Below, one piece after another: positions 45,297-57,649 of a stretch of DNA of 64,000 nucleotides; within the stretch, counting starts at the first letter, position 1, and every line of letters starts with the position of its first letter. The DNA is taken from contig JAYKYS010000012.1 in the NCBI GenBank assembly GCA_036924285.1, forward strand, positions 6,448,001 through 6,512,000, in the 5' to 3' direction. A program made the position numbers and the translations under genes. The stretch comes from Asterella californica (Eukaryota; Streptophyta; Marchantiopsida; Marchantiales; Aytoniaceae). The notes below the pieces were generated by a model that ran no database searches, had not been told where the DNA came from, and worked only from the letters and a program-made list of their open reading frames with translations.

Positions 45297-47829
45297 TGTG
45301 TCGTGGAACGCCCCTATGGAGAAAGTACGAAGGTGAGAAGAAAATTCTAAAAGTGGTAGTTGGGGATTTTGCAGGCAAGTTGCACCCTAGAATCATCTAG
45401 GCTTCAAGTTAGTTGCACCCTCTGTTAAGTTAGGTCTTAGGTGAAGCTGAGTCCTAGCTTGACCTAGTAGCATAGCAATACAAAGTTTGAGCTTGATGTA
45501 AAGAGATGGTAATGACAAAATTATGCAAGTTTGGAATTAGACAAAAATAACATTTCAAAGAAATGTACAGTAGCAACATATGAGCATGAAGTGAAAATCT
45601 TAATGCATGAGCATATAGGTGTATTGCTTAGTATACTCTAGAACTTGAAAACATAAATTTGAATTGAGGACAATATATGAGTTAAAAATAATAAAGGGAG
45701 AGAAGAAAGTGAAAGAAAACTACTTAATCTCTGAAGACATTCTTTCTCGAATGGGTGTGAACTTTGGAAGGATAGAAACTCATGCTTTCTGGAAAATAGA
45801 GATTTTGTTCTCAAATCTTCCTTAGAATGTTATCGTAGAGTGTTGTCGTAGTGCGTGGCGTTCAAGATGATGAAACGGAACTTCAGAAGACACTCAACCA
45901 GCATTTGTTCAAGAAGCTGCGGCCTAGCTTATCAAGCTGGGCAGGAGCTAAGCTAGGGCTATGCTTGGCAAGCTGCCCTTAGCTTGGGTTGAAATATCAC
46001 CTTGAATGAGAGCGAAAGTTTCCAGAATGCAGAGCTAGACGAGGAGAGGGACCTCATGCTTCTAGTTTTGACAGAAAGTGTTTTAAGCAATAGTTAGTAC
46101 GGGTTTTAGACTGAGAAATATGTGAAAGAGAGAAATCCGTCGATTCTGGCTAGTGACTCGAACGTAGAATCTGATAGCGTGAGTTTGTAGGTGTTCACAG
46201 GTACTATAGTTTTGACTCCTTGTTCATTAAAAATGGAGTTGTATAAGTTAGCATAAGAAAGGCTAGTAAAGACTTCACAGGAAAATTTTTTTAAGAAAAC
46301 ATATGTACAGAAAATTTAAGCTTCTTGAACGGAACCAAAGGCCATCCTAGTGATAGGGCACCTGCCTAGGAGGAAAGTGGTCTCAGGATCAATTCCCCCT
46401 GGCCTTTGGTTCCTATTCCGGCATGTTGGTCTCCCGGATGGGAGTCTATGTTGGATATGCAACCACATCCTGCATATCTAGGGGTGGGAGACCGGTATCT
46501 CCTTTAATCGTGGACTTCCTGGCCTAAGCCTCCGCATGCCACCGTGAATATACCATGGGAGATACTTGGTGCGCATATGGAGAGGCTGTAAGCCCTGTGG
46601 GGCAGCCCCATAAGAGTATGGGCTTCGACCTACATCGGATGGCTTGTGAAATATTCAGGATGGCATCAAGAGCACGGAAAACTTTTGTAAATCCGTTAAT
46701 TAATCGTCGAGTCGGTTTAGTAATGGCGGGGAAGTTATGAAGTCTTTATTCGTGAAGGAGTCTACTTTACAAAGGTAGCTGTGAACTTTTATTTAAAAAA
46801 GAAGTCAGTTTTGCAAGAGAAGATATGTACGTAAGGACAGTAGGGGGGCAGCTTAGCTAGGGCCCTGCTTCTGATAAGTGATTGCGCTTATAAGGACAGC
46901 AGAGGGCAGCTTAGCTGCGGCCTTAACTTTTAGGTTAAATATCTGCGGCGGCTTGGGATCGGGACACTTTTCAAGGGACTTTTTCACATAGAGCTGAAGC
47001 AGAAGGAAGAGGATTGGGGATTTAAGATCGAGGACGTGCAGGAGAAGCTTGGAGGCTAGGAGAGATCAATTTTTCAGACAGAACTGAGACGGACAAGTGT
47101 TTGGGAGCGGGAACTTTATCTATTATATAATTTGGAGACAGAACTACCTTCTGAACGGACATGAGGCTGTTTTATTGAGGGAGATCGTTTCATAATCTGC
47201 AGAGGACTTTTGATCGACGTTGGGTTAAATTCCTGATAGTTTCAGTTGGGAGATTGACGCAGAGGGAGGATTAAGAGTTGGAAGAGCTTGAATTTACCTA
47301 CTAGGCTGTTTGAGTTGAATCTGGTGAGCTAGGAGCATCTATCTGAGCGGAGGAGAAGATCGGGTTTTTCTGAGAAATTTTGGTGCTGAAGCTGTTGCAG
47401 GAAAGGATACAAACGCTGGGGTTTCAGAACTTCATCGGTTGTAGGGTTTGGAGACTAATCTGCTGGAGAGAAGATTAATTGAGTGGGAATTGACTGTTTG
47501 GCATCTGCGGTAATCAACGTGAGGAGTTTGTAGTAGAGATAGCTCGAAAAATTGATGTTTGTGGAGGACTATTGAGTGCATTGGGAAGAGAAACAAAGCA
47601 TCGTGAGTTCAGGTTTCTCTTATCTGTTGTGTCTGAAGGTGGATATGTCTCCTGAGACTTGATCAGAAAAATAGCAAGTGACCTATAGTCAGGAGTAGTC
47701 TATGTGAGTGACTTCAGCCGTTGTGTATTACCAGCCTTAGCTCTTGTCTTGGTATTTGATTTCTACTCCTACCTCGCGATTTATCACAGCCAGAAGGCTT
47801 GCCCTTCCTGAGAAGGACTCTCCTCGACA
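45297..47829 (+). mobile_element. Solo LTR of the second gypsy family
   Basis: It starts TGTGTCGTGGAACG and ends CTCGACA, and is flanked on both sides by GCGT (45293-45296 and 47830-47833), a 4-bp target duplication. It is 2533 bp. The last ~1.9 kb matches the truncated LTR at 35634-37521. No internal element sequence is present, so recombination between two LTRs probably removed the body. It contains a B-box-like GGATCAATTCC (46386-46396). Confidence 0.88.
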
Positions 47830-47833
47830 GCGT

Positions 47834-48459
47834 GAAGTTTGGTCTGAGAATACACGAGATATTTGACTACAAAGAGATACGGCAAGACCTTGGACCAACT
47901 GAATAAAATCCTTGTGCCCTCACTACCCAATTGACCAAGCTTTGTCTTGACTCTAGTATCTCTTTGTCTCAGATTCTATCGATCTTAATTAAGTGTAACG
48001 CATGTACACACACAACACATAGACGTTCAACCATGCTCTAAGTACAAGAAGGAGTCATACACGATAAAAAGTGCTTTAGTTCAGCAACTTCAAACAATCC
48101 TTTAGGTCGACTTGTGCACTAACAATACTCTCTTCGTCATTTTTCATGACAAATTACCTAAAATGCTCAATTCTGATCTTTTACAGTTCGCTGATATGTT
48201 ACAACAATGGATAGTCTATTGTGCAAACTTTCTAATGATATTGATAACACACTGATTGAATCAACTGTGTACTTTGGGAACTCCGTGGACTCCTGGCTCT
48301 TCTCATTAATTACTTCGTAGGTAAAACTCTGAAGAACACAAGTACACATTGGCTTTGTTAACTTTGGACAACAAAAATATTAATATCACAACGACAGAGG
48401 TCTCGAATACAAACACCAAAAAACTTATATACAACTTCGTCCAAAAATTATAGAACTAA
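47834..48459. other. Gene-free stretch
   Basis: No coding frame or repeat recognised between the solo LTR and the coiled-coil remnant. Confidence 0.4.
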
Positions 48460-50350
48460 ATCCTAAGAAGTAGGTTGTGCATCCAGACCAATCGATGTTG
48501 GACATGTGTCTGAAACGACACCAAGGATCACACCATAACCTAACGCTAAGTCTCTAACTAGTTCAATAACTGAAAATTCTACCGTAGCACGATCCTCCCT
48601 AAGCTCCTTAACTACACTTTGTCCTAACCTAGCTACTCGATTCTTCAACGAAGAACCCTCTACATCCTACGAAGAAACTCTTCTTTCAACTATGGAAGAA
48701 GTCCCGACTCCGAAGTATCCAGATCTATGGCGAAGTAGTTCTTCAACGTCAACACTGCTATGAATAATAGTTTACTGTTCTTTGGTCGAAGTTAGCTTGC
48801 TCTTCAATTCCTCCATATCCTTCGTCATCTCTGTAACAACATCTTGACATCGATGTAGTTGAAGTTCTATTTCTGCTAACTCCTTCTTCACCGAAGACAA
48901 CACTACCTTGTGCTCCTTCTTCAATTCATACCGGAGTAAGTCATCTCACTCCAAAATAAGATTGCGCACTTCTTCATTCTTTCTTGTGACTTCTCTCTTC
49001 ACCGCTAAGATAGCAGTCCGTAAGTTCTCTCTCTCATCTTATCAATTATCTTGGTCGAAGTTCATATTTTGTACCAACTCTGCCAAATTCAGTTGTCTCT
49101 CAACAACTTCCTCGTACGATCCTCAATTCTCTTCTGAGGCACAAAGTAGAGATATAACCACCTCCTTAAGATACTTCACCGGAAAACTCAGACGATGTAC
49201 TTCTTTCAAGGATGAAGAATCTCTTAGTTTCTCAATTTGTTCTTCCTCCTTCTTCCCAACTTGGGGAGTGTCTTCTTCTTTCGATTTGACCTCCTCTGGT
49301 AAGTCTGCTTCTCCTTGAACTCCGCTTTCTCCAGTACTCTTCTGCACTCTTGACTTCTTTCTCGAAGTCGACTGTGAAGTCTTCGGTGTATCGTGTCAAA
49401 TTCTTTGATAAGTCTTCGTACTAAAGCTCCCAACGGCTTCAGAACCTCATCCAGATCAATAACCTTCTTCGTAGGTTCCTCTTCCTCTTCAACTTCAACT
49501 TCTTCATCCTCAGTATCTTCTTCTTCTACACCAACTTCTTCGTCTTACTCTCTTTCTTCTTGACGTCGGTTCCATCTGAACCACTTTTCTAGGATTCACT
49601 TTGTGAATCCTAGATTCTTTTTATCTTCATTGAAGAGTTTCATACCCATGTAAAATACTGAAAGAAATGATTTGATGTATACAACTACATTCTCTTCCTA
49701 AAGCTTCTATACATGCTTATGAAATATCCTCATCTAATGTACTCATCTGTCTCGGATGAGTTCTTCGATAAAAAGATCTGCCAATTGCACAAATAAGTTG
49801 TCCTCCTCAGCTGAAGAATATTCATAATCGTCCCGGTTACTTTTTTCTTCTTCGTATCCAGAAAATCTCTCGCATGATGACCATTCCTCCCTTTAGGTAG
49901 CTCTCTTAACGACCGAGGAAAACTCTTTTTCACCAGAAAATGTGTCTGCACCGAACAATTAGAAATCAACATGTCACCTTCCTTTCCACACTCTTCAATC
50001 CCGATGACATAGTTCTAGTGTGCATCCGTCCAATTTCTCGATCATGCATACATCTCGTCCAAAAGATGTGTGCGACAGACTTGTAACTCTTGAAGTAACT
50101 TCGTTGATATCATCAATCACCATGAAAGAAGAAGAAATGACAACTCCATATCTTCGAGGTCTCTCTCAAACCTATAAAGACCAGCGTAGTTCATGTCAAA
50201 TGTCTGAAGTATCAATCGCTTATCCATCTCTCCTCAAATGTACGATGTCTTCTCATCGACAAAGAATAAGCTTAGGTCGAAGAATTTACTCCCTTCTTCA
50301 TCACACTTGTCTTCGCAGAAGAACTCACTCTTCGACTGCTCACTCCTCTC
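48460..50350 (-). pseudogene. Decayed coding region: acidic and coiled-coil protein, family unknown
   Basis: One reading sense can be followed on the minus strand through stops and shifts. From the high end: DLEDMELSFLLS and LQVCRTHLLDEMYARSRN (about 50170-50030), then an open piece at 49730-49972. Next comes an acidic run (EVGVEEEDTEDEEVEVEEEEE, about 49540-49470), then LRPLG/ALVRRLIKEFDTIHRRLHSRL (49433-49370). It continues with KKEEEQIEKLRDSSSLKEVHRL (49123-49347) and heptad-like Lys/Glu/Leu sequence, ending in VARLGQSVVKELREDRATVEFSV (48463-48648) and a stop. Coiled-coil proteins of this sort accompany some plant transposons, but no diagnostic domain is visible. A perfect 12-bp hairpin (TCTAGGATTCAC, loop TTT) is at 49588-49614. 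Confidence 0.55.
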
Positions 50351-50424
50351 TTTTTTAAGTTAAGTCTAATTCGACAAATAAGTCAGTCAACTTCTTATAG
50401 ATCTTCGTAAACAATGTCAGACAT

Positions 50425-51100
50425 TGTCATGTTGTGGTGCTGTTCTTGTGTGAAATTCTCGTAGAACTTAGGTTGTGTTTTTTTATGTTTCATGAATTTT
50501 ATCGGGTAACTTGTTGAACGATGTGATGGATGCCACGATTGCAGCTATTTGTTTAAGTGATAGCAAAATAATGAAATGTGCCAAATCTGCAATTTGTATG
50601 CGTTCACTTAGTGGTCCTTGTCGTTGCATCTGGATATAAGAAGGTGGGTCAAAGGTTCGTGAGGTATTCTTCTTTTCGTAATGTTTCACGAGTATTTCTC
50701 AGTGTCTTACATGAAGGATGAGGAGCTGCAAGAGTTATACTCATGGATGGAGCATCAATCCGAGTTCTGGATCTTTCATTCCCGAATACGTTACATATCA
50801 ATCTTCACTACATCCATCACGATCACTTGATAGTGGTTCGTTGCCTACTTTGGTGAAGAGTTCATGAAGAGGGTGATAGACTTACCTTCTCCATTGATCT
50901 TGCCTATCGTTATTTACGAAGAGAATTAGGACTCGACTGTGTACATCTTACTTTGATGGATGAATGGACTTGAACTCTCCAACCAACGTTCCTTTCAACG
51001 TCTAGGTTGATATCTGATGTTATTGTTGACAAAAGATCAACCATCGTGCGTGGATCTCGAAGAACATTGATGAAGATATTGTAATCAAGTGTTGGCTTTC
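50425..51100 (+). repeat. Dispersed repeat family U1, copy 2
   Basis: It is collinear with 8330-9035, including NDVMDATIAAI near 50515 and the STS.LISDVI.DKRSTI.RGS block near 50995-51060. Several stops and frameshifts break it. It lies directly beyond the coiled-coil remnant, in the opposite orientation. Confidence 0.65.
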
Positions 51101-52987
51101 TCATTTCTATTTGTCGTACTTTTCATCGTAGATCAATTCAATATCATTATCTTGACTTTGTATTGATCATATCATTATTATCTCTATCGTCCGACAAGGG
51201 TGATAATCTTTTGTTTAAGTTTAGAGCCCAAAGTATTTTTGTTTAAGCTTTAAAGATGTGAGAAGGTCTTAGGGTTACAATTTGATCTATAGTGCCAAGT
51301 AGGAGATAATGCCAAGTAGGAGATAAAGTGATCTTCAATCTCTTTTCTATTTGGTATATTTTTTTACCTATCAAGTTCATCCAAGTTCTAAAGACTGTTT
51401 TGAAGTTTCAAAGATCTTCTGGGAGGTCATTCGCAGAGTGTGAGCTCTCGTTGGAAAACTCTCGAGTTGGACTACAACCTGGAAAGGAAGATTATCAGAT
51501 TTGGAGCTGTGAAAGAAATTTTATGATCGTTCAAACTCAAGGGGACCGAATCCATCTCTCGAGTCACGTTTTTTAATATCTCGAGAGTTTAAGAGATGAT
51601 CTTTTCGTATTATCAAAAAGAACAGTCCCCTATCTCCTGATCACAAGTTAATTGAAGGAAAACAACATGTACTTGTCTGTAAGAAGGTCGCCCAATCGAT
51701 TTGAGTCATGAGCTTTTCTGAGTTTTCTCTAAGTTTGTAAGTGTTTTTTTTTAGTCTCTTTTATGAGTTTTTTATTCTTACTCTTAAGTTGCTGCTTTAG
51801 TCTCTTCTTTAAGTTTCAAACTTACTCTTTATTCTTACTCTTCATGTTTCCCTTCGATGAACTACGTATGACATTCTGACGATCTCGCTGTGCAAAGAGT
51901 ATCCAGTCTAACTCTTGACTAGAGTTTTTTACGTCCCGCTGTGTTTGCAAGGAAGGTGCCAAGCGTCGAGCAATTTTTTACTCTTGTAGGAGCACTCGTA
52001 CTCTCCTCAGGTTCAGCGGCTGTTTCTCAGGAACAAACTCACGTGTTCGATCTATACCTTCGTCAACGTCTGATTGTCATAAGAAATGTTTTTATAGGAC
52101 CACCAACATCTCAGAGGTACACTCTGCCGTTTGCTCGCAACTTTGCTCCTACTTTGCTCCACGCCAGTCGCCATTCGCCAATATCACAATGTGATCGCTC
52201 ATCAGTAATCGTTCTTGGTCCATCGTATGCTGAATGCTGTAAGCTGTTATCGCCCGGCGTTTCTTCGAGTTCTACGGTCTCTAATTCCGCTGAAGTCCTC
52301 TGGATGCGAAACACCCACAGCAAAGGTCCACTTCTCTTATCTAGATCTATCATGATGAGGGTCGTCTAGAGATCAAGGTTTACACATCGGTTACCGGAAT
52401 ATTATGCTGGTAATTACGAGTGATCATGCAACGCATCCACACACTTTTGCGAGAAGGAGCAGGTCAAGGATGCATTAGCGTGAGTATATAAGTACACTTC
52501 CTGTTCTGGCGAACTCGTCCTGACAACCTCCACGACATGCATGTAAAAACGACCAAGAAACGTTTTTAAGGGTAGAGATGAACGAACAACCATCAAACCA
52601 ACAATTCTCCCAAGCGATGAAATCCATGCGACGCCCCTATTACTGCTTTATTACTCGCAAAAGAGAGTAGCTTTACATCTTATCATGTGGCTTCCCACTT
52701 TGGCCTTGACCGTCCAGCTCCAAATTTATGAAGGATAACACATCTTACAGTAACCAATTGGTTGGCTTGAGGAGGATGGTTTAAGTAAGCAGTCTGATGG
52801 CTGGTCGTGGTAACAGCTATCAAGTCACAACTGGGTCATCACTTCTTAAGTCTATATCTACGGGCTCTGGTCAAATAGTACCAGGGAAAGCTACTGATAC
52901 AACCATATTCGACCGGGAAACAAAATTGTGTAACCTAGAGAGAATCGTCTCAGACACGCCTAAAGATCAACATCCGACTATTCCATT
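51101..52987. other. Gene-free stretch upstream of the isomerase 3' end
   Basis: The open frame at 51941-52369 starts with GTG, has no recognisable domain and is probably chance. AT-rich pyrimidine runs are near 51740-51850. A direct duplication (GCCAAGTAGGAGATAA) is at about 51293 and 51311. Nothing else can be supported. Confidence 0.45.
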
Positions 52988-55539
52988 CTATGAAGAGGCT
53001 TTCTCCTCAGCGGTACTGTCCTTAGCTTGTTGCATATTTTTCACGTAGTCTGCGAGGTCGATGATAAGAGTCTCATCACCGTCCTTTGTGGCCACCAACA
53101 CCGTTTCGACAATTCCTACAAAGAGTCCTGTTGGTAATGTACACCTCTGAGTTAGAAACGAGCTCGTGTGAGGCATCTTGACACTCAGACTTCAACAGTT
53201 CGACAGGCGAAAGATAACTTATGCTAGGGGTAATTCACAGCATATGATTTCTGTATGCCGCACACTAACCGTTTTCTACAACTCCAGGAATCATGTTGAT
53301 GCGGCGTTCAAGATCTGATGGGTCCTCGATACCACCTGGGAATCTGCACAAGCCAACGAAGGCAGATGTAAGCTTACACTGCTGCAAGCCCCATATCACG
53401 TAGCGCAAATCCATATCACGTTTCCAGAAACAGTCCTACATAAGTTTACCTGACATCGGCGATCATGTTGCCCAAATCAGTGATCACAGGCCCATCTTTC
53501 CTCAATGCACTCCTGATCTCTGGCTCTCCTCCGAGGGCGACCAAAGAACGCAAAACAGGAGAGATTGCGAAAGGGAGAACCTCAACCTGCGAAAAAACAA
53601 CGCAAGAAAGAGTCAATGGAATCAGAAAACTGAAAACAACAACTAGGTCTAGCAGGCAAGTCCTCTGCGTAGAACTTAAGAACGACCATCTTCGCTCGCA
53701 ACAATGAAGATTCATATGCCTCTTGTCGATCCGCAGCAAGTACATCGACGAAAAGCAACGCAAGAAAGAGTCAATGGAATTAGAAAACTGAAAACAAGAA
53801 CTAGGTCTAGCAGTCAAGTCCTCTGCGGAACTTAAGAACGATCATCTTCGCTCGCAACATATGCCTCTTGTCGATCGCACGTTCTGTAGCACAGCCAAGT
53901 GCATCGCGTGATCACGTACCGGCACAGGGAATGTCAAACCCAACTGTGAGACCACTTTAGACTGATCGACCAAGATAACAGTCTTCTTCGCCATCGTATT
54001 TACAACCTGCTCATGACATAAGAGGAACAATTTGGTGACGTAAAGTCAAATGCTCAAACTTTTCTTCAAGATGGTCTATGAAGTTCACTGAAACACAATT
54101 CCACGCTTGTCCTCACAAGCAGATAAAACAGATCATTGATGGAAGAGTCTACTCGGTGTCACTTGAGAACAAAGAAACTCTGGAACTTGAAAATTTGGCA
54201 AGGGTTTATCACGAAAATAAAACTCACTTTCTCCATGGTGTGGGCGGCTCCACCACCCTGCACACAAACGACCGCGAATACATTCCTCAGCGACGAGAAA
54301 CGCTTTACTTGACTCGAAGAGACAATAGTACTTCAAGCACGTACATCAGCATCACTTCCTAAACACTGATTCCTTCTGCTTGTCTGGATAGTCTAACAGC
54401 TAAGCAAATGGAAACCACTGGTAGTACAAATCACCTTGATGAGGTTCATCTTGCCATCAACTTCATCTGCTCCATCGAATGCAATGTCAATCACGTTCAC
54501 ATCGTTCAAATCAACCTGAAAGATCGAAGAGAGTCACAAAATCGAAGTTCATAGAGGAAGTTGCCAGTCGAAAATTTTAAATTTACGATACTAAGTACAC
54601 CATACGGCTGTAAGTCTTCTGGCTATATCAGGGTAAAGACAAACACTTCAGTTTTAGATATAAAATATTATAGGAGCTCGAAGAAAAGCATGTCTCGCCG
54701 ATGTTCACTGCGGCTAGAATGCTAGGAAACTCCTCCATGTATCCCGTCATACGCAACGGTGAAAACTCTAGGCGCAAAAGCGATACTCACAGTCTTCACT
54801 CCAAACTGTCGGGCCAAAACTCGCGCTTGGTAGCTTGTTCCCACAGCCTTGACGTCCTTCAACTGCAAAGGACCCAGAAGTCAATCTCACCTAAAACCTA
54901 AAAGGAACTGCTGAAGCTGAAAGCTTTGGAAGAAAAGCGAAGCGTCATTCAACTGTTACAAAAGTCGAGACACCGCTCTGACCTTTCCAGCTGCAATGAG
55001 CTTGCCCATTTCTTCGATGGCCATTGAAGCAGTGCTGCCAGTTCCTAAGCCAACGATCATTCCAGGCTTCACCATTTCTACAGCCTTCTTTGCTACGGCC
55101 CTCTTCAAGGAGTCTTGAAACACTAATTCAACAAATGAAAGCTGTCAGCGATTGTAAAAGTACATAAAATACCTGAATCCACGAGCTACCAAAGTCAGGA
55201 GACAGGAATAGACAACAGAGCTGGGAGCGAAGACGAATGACACAATCGGTAATTTAAAAGCTTCCCAGCAGCATAAACAACTCACAGAAGGTTTTAGACT
55301 GAACATCAGAAACATGGACCTGTAGAAGCTGACTCAGCCGCAACAGCAGAAATTCTAACAACGTTGTTGACATGTCTCCATCGAAGTGGCGGAGAGATTC
55401 CCAGCCTGAGACCCCCCATCTGCACGCTTCGGAGACCGATCTGCTCTCCGACCTTCACATCTCCCAGTTTCTGTACCTGGGAACCCGCTCTCACGGCCCC
55501 TGAGGCCGTCATGGACACCTCCAACAAAGCGGACGCCAT
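52988..55539 (-). CDS. RPI: Ribose-5-phosphate isomerase, plastid-type, nine exons
   Basis: The enzyme interconverts ribose-5-phosphate and ribulose-5-phosphate in the Calvin cycle and pentose phosphate pathway. Exons (minus strand): 55539-55320, 55122-54983, 54862-54791, 54515-54435, 54257-54228, 54006-53920, 53586-53450, 53343-53270, 53127-52988. All introns are GT-AG, the total is 981 bp, and the frame stays open for 326 residues. Conserved RpiA blocks are GLGTGSTA (sugar-phosphate binding), [14 protein letters not shown] (catalytic Asp region), IKGGGGAA, and LVDQSKVV; the C-terminal [15 protein letters not shown] is also typical. About 75 N-terminal residues rich in Ser/Ala/Arg look like a chloroplast transit peptide. 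I chose ATG 55537-55539 (MASALLEV); an upstream in-frame ATG (55581) would add 14 residues. Exon 5 is only 30 bp. Confidence 0.95.
53590..53905. repeat. Tandem duplication inside an isomerase intron
   Basis: Two units of about 165 bp begin at about 53596 and 53761 and share CAACGCAAGAAAGAGTCAAT, GGAAT(C/T)AGAAAACTGAAAAC, ACTAGGTCTAGCAG and the CTCTTGTCGATC ends. The repeat sits between exons 6 and 7 and leaves the splice sites intact. Confidence 0.85.
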
Positions 55540-56932
55540 GATTTCTTCAACGATTTCACACCTGCAGGGTATCGCATCCACTAAAAGCTAAATAAATTCC
55601 AACGACTGACCTCCTAGGACCAGCCCAACCCTCAGTCAGTCTCACTCCGAGGAGTGCTTGCTGTCAATAAACCAAAACTCGCCATCATCAGCATCACACA
55701 ACTGCGCTCTCAATCCAATCAAACAACTGAGCTCGAGTATTATGGACGCTAATAAGAAATTCGCAAGTCCTTTCAAAAGCAGACGCATTCCATATCTATC
55801 ACCAGATCCCCGCAGGCTTCAGAAACTCACGATACACAATGCCAGAGATCAGAACAAAACTCCGTACTATACAACAGCAGATTCAAAGCCGCTGTGTTCG
55901 AACTGCACTACCTCCAGCGGAATGCGAGTCAGGTTCCAAAATTTTCAGGCCACGATACTACGACCAGTCGATCGAGTGGGATCGAATTGAATTTCCCCGA
56001 GCACAGAATTCAGCATAGGCGGGGAAAGGTGAAGCATCACTTGCCTCGAGAGTGGAGACAAAGGGTGGAGAGTACGTAGGTACCAACCCTAAGTGACTGA
56101 GTGTACTCCTGTACACTCCGCCACTATTACTACCAGATTAACACTAGTAGTAATAAGAAAATGTAACTGTCACAATGTCTAATCAGAAATCAGACGTAAC
56201 AGGACAGCAGTCGGATAGATAATCGACGGCCAAAATATTTTCCAGAATCATAGCTGGGCGAACAATTTAATATTTAATATTCATATTTGGAGGATTACGG
56301 TTAAGTACGGAGTATAGGAATCAAAAGGTCCCATATGCTGGGGTCCAGGATAAAAACTGCAGTAGAGAAAATGATCCCCTGGCTGACACATTCGGCTGGT
56401 GATACGTGCAAGGATTGTGCCTTTGCCACATAGGCTGTTACTAGAAGTGGTACCTTTTTCATGGGCTTTCTCCATCATAATATCTGTGACTGTTGGGTTC
56501 CGCAACAGCGAACACGTGTCCTCGTACTTAGACTCCGGTTGAGTTGGGTGAATAGCCGTAGAGCCTAGCGTAGCGGTGGAAGTTAAGCTGACCTGGAATT
56601 TGACGTTTGATTCCACCTTCTCCACCAGGGTCCACCTGCTTACTCCAACTTCTTCATTTTCTGAACGGTGGAAAGTTGTAGGACCATGCCCATTTGTTGC
56701 TAATTTCTATAACTAATTTGAGTTGTATTTCAACGGTCAGGGTTGCTGTTCGGTTAGCAATCCTTACATGCCGACACAGCAAGTGCCTTGATAACGTTCC
56801 CCGCAATTTCCTGATATTCCTGTATGGACTTCCAGAGGCAAGACTATTATAATTTCAGATATTTACTTGACTTCGTCCCTCTTAACATTGTATTTATCAC
56901 ACGGTTAACTGAAAATAGCAACTTCAGTAGAT
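55540..56932. other. Upstream region of the isomerase
   Basis: It should hold the promoter and 5' UTR; I cannot place a TATA box with confidence. The open frame at 56281-56625 (minus) lacks an ATG start and a recognisable domain. Confidence 0.4.
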
Positions 56933-57258
56933 CAATACTCTTCCCCAGGGCCTTGTATAGTGAATTTCGTTTTCTCTTATCAGTAAATGTGTAATTATTA
57001 TAAAAATATATTATCATAAATTATATAAAAAAATAAATTAATTTCTAAATAATATATGTTAACTAGTCTCGGAGTCGTTAATTCATCCGAATATAAACCA
57101 TAAGTGGAGTTCGAGCTGAAGTGATCACTGGATAAGTCCAGAGTATCAATTCTCAAACCGTGTCATTTTCAAAAGACATTAATATATGTTTTAACCCTTC
57201 TCGCCGAAAGGGTTAAAACATATCTTACATCTCATGTACAGTTCGAAGTGTACATGAG
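56933..57258 (-). repeat. Hairpin-headed repeat, copy 2, with a second hairpin
   Basis: Inverted relative to copy 1 at 29725. A perfect 16-bp hairpin (57184-57199 and 57208-57223) is preceded on the element strand by a 10-bp hairpin (57231-57240 and 57249-57258, CTCATGTACA). The rest matches copy 1: ATTAATGTC, CCACTTATGGTTTATATTCGG, an AT-rich tract, GAGAAAACGAAATTCACT and GAAGAGTATTG at 56933. No coding capacity. Confidence 0.8.
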
Positions 57259-57299
57259 GTGAATATACTCGATCATCCATGTAAATGTCACATCATCTG

Positions 57300-57640
57300 A
57301 AAATGAGATGTATATGTTAACTCTCATCCATGTATAAGAAAAATTCAGGTTAAACTTGCTTGTAACAGATTGCTTCTTATTTGTCTTAAGGTGTCACTGC
57401 ACCATGTCCTTTGAGGACAGTTTTTTCTCTCTCATCTTTAGCTTGAGGATCGATAACAAGAGAGTCATCGTGTTGTGTTCAGTTTTTTTTTCAACTGGTC
57501 TGGACCCTCTCTATAGTTTTAAGAAACATCTCTGTGAATATGCATGCTGATGGATTGTGGCAGCAGCTCGAAGAAGCAGACAAGTGCAGCTTTCGGGAGA
57601 AAATATCTTCGTGCGACTGGTTCCGATCGTCGTAGACTGC
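57300..57640. other. Gene-free spacer
   Basis: No recognisable coding or repeated sequence. Confidence 0.4.
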
Positions 57641-57649
57641 GTTTAATGT

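Noticed and set aside
51941..52369. 142-codon plus-strand frame
   Set aside because: It starts with GTG, not ATG, and has no recognisable domain.
55539..55581. Upstream ATG of the isomerase (MDAIPCRC)
   Set aside because: MASALLEV gives a more typical transit peptide start; the longer start cannot be excluded.
56281..56625. 114-codon minus-strand frame upstream of the isomerase
   Set aside because: It lacks an ATG and does not join any isomerase exon.
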